A stretch of DNA of 39,440 nucleotides from Candidatus Monoglobus merdigallinarum. GTDB taxonomy: Bacteria; Bacillota; Clostridia; Monoglobales; Monoglobaceae. Shown piece by piece: positions 36,347 through 39,440 of this stretch (its first letter is position 1; each line of letters begins with the position of its first letter). The stretch is from positions 1-39,440 of the forward strand of contig DXIJ01000114.1 of NCBI GenBank assembly GCA_019112945.1, given 5' to 3'. The notes beneath the pieces were generated by a model, which worked only from the letters and a program-made list of their open reading frames with translations, was not told the origin of the DNA and ran no database searches. The translations under genes and the position numbers were made by a program.

Positions 36347-38518
36347 ATGATTAAGCACAAGAGCATTACCGTTATATGCTGCGCCGTACTTGCCGCTGCG
36401 CTCCTGTTCACCTGCCTGTTTGCGGCGGACAGGATACCGTTTATAAAGCACGCGGATAATTCCGCCTCATCCCTCTATGCCGAAACGCTGTTTGACAGAA
36501 GCTATGTACACTCGATAAATATCGAGGTCAGCGAGACCGACTGGAGCGCTATGATCGAAAACGCACAGGCCGAGGAATATATCAGCTGCAGCGTCACGAT
36601 AGATGGCACGCAGATAAACAACGTCGGCGTGCGCCCAAAGGGCAATACCTCTCTTACAAGCGTCCGGAGCATGGACTCTGAAAGATACAGCCTGAAGCTT
36701 GAATTTGACCACTACAACGACGGCGGCAGCTATTATGGGCTCGACAAGCTCTGCCTGAACAATATCATCATGGACAACACATATATGAAAGACTACTTCA
36801 GCTATGTACTAATGGAGGAGGCAGGGGCTTATGCGCCGCTCTGCAGTTACGTATACGTAACGCTGAACGGCGAGGACCATGGTCTGTTTCTGGCGGTGGA
36901 GGCTGTTGAGGAAAGCTTTGCCAAAAGGAACTTCGGCTCAGACTACGGTGAAATATATAAGCCCGAGAGCATGGGCATGGGCGGAGGCGGCGATCGCATG
37001 GAGCCGCCCGATACGGGCAATATGCCCGATATGGGAGAAGCTCCTCCGAACATGGGCGAGGCTCCTCCGGCACAGGACAGCGCCGCTGACACTCAGCCCG
37101 GCGGAGCGCCTGATATGAGCGAAGCGCCTCCGAACACGGGCGCAGACGGAGGCGCTCAGGCAGCGGATAATGCCGCCTCGGCACGGCCGGATGAAGCGGG
37201 CGGCGGACGCGGCGGCATGGGCGGCGGACGCGGCGGCATGGGCGGAGGTCCCGGCGGCATGGGCGGCAGCAGCGCGGTCGCACTCCGGTATCAAGGCGAT
37301 GAAATTGAAAGTTATTCCGACATATTCGACTATGCCGTATTCACCCCCGATACGGCGGACAAAAACCGTCTTATCTCAGCTATAAAACAGCTCAATGAGG
37401 GCGAAGCTCTTGAGGAGGCAGTGAATATTGACGAAGTTCTGAGGTATTTTGCCGCCCACAACTTTGTGCTGAACTTTGACAGCTATACAGGGTCGCTTAT
37501 GCACAACTACTACCTGTACGAAAATGACGGGCAGATGTCCATGATAGCGTGGGATTACAACCTGGCGTTCGGAGCGTTCAGCATGGGCGGAGGCCCCGGC
37601 GGTGAGGGAGGCGGCTCCGGTGAAACGGACAGCGCAACAGAGATGGTAAACTTTCCGATAGACACGCCGGTCTCGGGCGCTGCTTTAGAGGACAGACCGA
37701 TGCTCGGAAAGCTGCTGGAAAACCCCGAGTATCTTGAGCGCTACCATCAAATATTCGGCGAGCTCATCAGCGGATACTTTGAGAGCGGCGAGTTTGAGAA
37801 CGAATTTAGCCGCGTGTACAGCATGATAGCGGAGTATGTGCAAAAAGACCCCACCAAGTTCTGCACCTATGAGGAATTTGAGCGCGGAGCCTCCACACTG
37901 CTTGACTTCTGCCGGCTCAGAGCGCAATCAATACGCGGCCAGCTTGACGGCGCTATCCCATCGACTTCAGACGGCCAAACCGCCGATACAACCGCCTTTG
38001 TTGACGCTTCACACCTTAATATCCGTGATATGGGCGAGCAGCAGATGGGCGGCGGCAGAGACCGCGGAGCGCAGAGCGGTACGGCAGACGGAAGCGCTTC
38101 GGACAGCGTGACCCGCCGCTTTGGCGCAGATACCGGATCGGAAAGCACGGCACAGCCCTCCGAGGTTCAGCAGCAGAGCGCAGAGCAGACTGATACGCAG
38201 CAGAGCGCAGACAGCGCAGCACAGCCTCCCGGTATGCGGCAGAACGGACAGCAGCCCGCCGCGCAGGGCGCAGAGCAGACTGATGCGCAGCAGAGCGCAG
38301 ACAGCGCAGCACAGCCTCCCGGTATGCAGCAGAACGGACAGCAGCCCGCAGAGCAGGCAGCAGCATTCACCCGTGAGACTGCCGCAGACGGCGGCATTAA
38401 CATGCCGGAGCGCAGACCGGCAGCGGCGGATTATACCTCTGCCTTAACGATTCTTATCGGCTGCACAATTCTGATCATACTTGGTATCATATTTGCTCTG
38501 CTTTACAAAAAACGCTGA
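36347..38518 (+). CDS. CotH kinase-like surface protein with low-complexity insert and repetitive C-terminal stalk
   Basis: 723 aa; signal/TM N-terminus; RPKGNTSL, YVYVTLNGEDHGLFLAVEAVEESFAKRNFG, EIYKPESMG, MIAWDYNLAFGAFSMGG; C-terminal TM LTILIGCTILIILGIIFALLYKKR. Confidence 0.92.
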   Translation: MIKHKSITVICCAVLAAALLFTCLFAADRIPFIKHADNSASSLYAETLFDRSYVHSINIEVSETDWSAMIENAQAEEYISCSVTIDGTQINNVGVRPKGNTSLTSVRSMDSERYSLKLEFDHYNDGGSYYGLDKLCLNNIIMDNTYMKDYFSYVLMEEAGAYAPLCSYVYVTLNGEDHGLFLAVEAVEESFAKRNFGSDYGEIYKPESMGMGGGGDRMEPPDTGNMPDMGEAPPNMGEAPPAQDSAADTQPGGAPDMSEAPPNTGADGGAQAADNAASARPDEAGGGRGGMGGGRGGMGGGPGGMGGSSAVALRYQGDEIESYSDIFDYAVFTPDTADKNRLISAIKQLNEGEALEEAVNIDEVLRYFAAHNFVLNFDSYTGSLMHNYYLYENDGQMSMIAWDYNLAFGAFSMGGGPGGEGGGSGETDSATEMVNFPIDTPVSGAALEDRPMLGKLLENPEYLERYHQIFGELISGYFESGEFENEFSRVYSMIAEYVQKDPTKFCTYEEFERGASTLLDFCRLRAQSIRGQLDGAIPSTSDGQTADTTAFVDASHLNIRDMGEQQMGGGRDRGAQSGTADGSASDSVTRRFGADTGSESTAQPSEVQQQSAEQTDTQQSADSAAQPPGMRQNGQQPAAQGAEQTDAQQSADSAAQPPGMQQNGQQPAEQAAAFTRETAADGGINMPERRPAAADYTSALTILIGCTILIILGIIFALLYKKR
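37198..37272 (+). repeat. 21-bp in-frame tandem repeat encoding GGRGGMG-like units
   Basis: ggcggacgcggcggcatgggc-type units repeated about three times inside the CotH ORF. Confidence 0.75.
38178..38357 (+). repeat. Two copies of a 90-bp in-frame tandem repeat
   Basis: AEQTDTQQSADSAAQPPGMRQNGQQPAAQG then AEQTDAQQSADSAAQPPGMQQNGQQPAEQA; cagagcagac recurs at 38181 and 38271. Confidence 0.85.
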
Positions 38519-38785
38519 TAAACCAAAAAAATCATAAATAAACCGGGATATACAAAGCGGACTTTGTATCATATGCTATATATGGACGAAGCCCGCTTTA
38601 TTTATATACCGGTTAATTTTGACACAATGTGTTTTTTTGGTTTTAACAAAAATTTAACATTATATTTATAATATTTGATTTGTTCATATAATAAACTATT
38701 GAAAAATTCTTGCTAATGTTGTATAATTTTTTTGTATATAAAATACTTTAAAACCATATTGATTATTATTGTAGGGATGAATTAA

Positions 38786-39440
38786 ATGAAACTGTTAGTC
38801 AATCAAATCAGCTATATATGCCATACGTTTGAAAAACGAAACAATTATTTTAGGGACGGTAAAACGGAGATTACAGAATATAATGTGAGATATTTGCCTG
38901 TATCAACAATTATAGGTATATTGATCCTGAGCCTGCTTATTTTTATAACACCTTATATCCTTAAAGGCTGGAGAGCTACTGCCGAGTACTACAGCATGTA
39001 TATCACTCTCGGTTTTTTTCTGGTGCTTAGCTTGATCTACAGAAAGTTTAAGATATATAATTACTGCCTGGTTCAGGCAACCTGCATTGCGCAGTATGTG
39101 GTTATGTTTTTCCATTTTATCGTTATAAGCGTCTTTCCGTATGATGACAACTACCAGGTTTATATTTCGATTTTTATCATGCTTATGCCCGCGCTGTACA
39201 TTATCCGCCCGTCCGCCACATTTGCTATCTCTGCAGTATGCGGCTGTATTTACATAATTACCGCCTACCGGTATAAAGCCATCGAAATTGCAAGTCAGGA
39301 GGCCTTTACAACTATTGCCGCACTGATCTTTTCAAGATTCATATCATACTTCCTTTTCCATATGCGGGTAGAATACTATATGAGCCGCCAAAAGTTCATC
39401 TCACTCAGCACCACGGACGAACTGACATCTCTGTTGAACC
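38786..39440 (+). CDS. Polytopic membrane protein with start of a GGDEF domain (diguanylate cyclase), truncated by window end
   Basis: ATG at 38786, open to window end; several TM helices then FISLSTTDELTSLLN, which resembles the DxLTGLxNR opening of GGDEF domains. Confidence 0.75.
   Translation, partial: MKLLVNQISYICHTFEKRNNYFRDGKTEITEYNVRYLPVSTIIGILILSLLIFITPYILKGWRATAEYYSMYITLGFFLVLSLIYRKFKIYNYCLVQATCIAQYVVMFFHFIVISVFPYDDNYQVYISIFIMLMPALYIIRPSATFAISAVCGCIYIITAYRYKAIEIASQEAFTTIAALIFSRFISYFLFHMRVEYYMSRQKFISLSTTDELTSLLN

Noticed and set aside
38538-38613. Long imperfect hairpin AACCGGG...CCGGTT downstream of CotH
   Set aside because: Probably a terminator-like structure but the stem is interrupted and no clear T-tract follows; too weak to list as a feature.

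Overview
This window looks like an ordinary, mostly core chromosomal stretch of a Gram-positive anaerobe of the class Clostridia. The SLH-anchored pectinase suggests a gut pectin degrader, possibly Monoglobus-like, but that is inference. Housekeeping modules: ppiC-like foldase, mfd, pth, glmU; an aspartate-family operon (DUF1015-hom-thrB-lysC); rplM-rpsI; and a run of rodA/ftsW-like, O-methyltransferase, mltG, 5-FCL, GNAT, DJ-1 and WecG/TagA genes. Accessory content: (i) a 2027-aa surface protein fusing a pectin methylesterase (CE8-like), a rhamnogalacturonan acetylesterase-like SGNH domain (CE12-like) and separated SLH segments, divergent from a MocR/GntR regulator whose PLP lysine is replaced by Thr; (ii) a VTC - DUF4956 - CotH triad behind a palindrome-rich promoter region, followed by a truncated diguanylate cyclase; (iii) three intergenic blocks (1-310, 10600-11400, 27100-27930) of a modular repeat family with variable hairpins and apparent compensatory changes, plus 7-bp and 8-bp microsatellites; (iv) a methyltransferase gene split by one in-frame TAA; (v) a C-terminal remnant of a proB-like kinase. 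No CRISPR array, rRNA, tRNA, transposase or phage gene was recognised. No searches were run; family assignments come from reading motifs.
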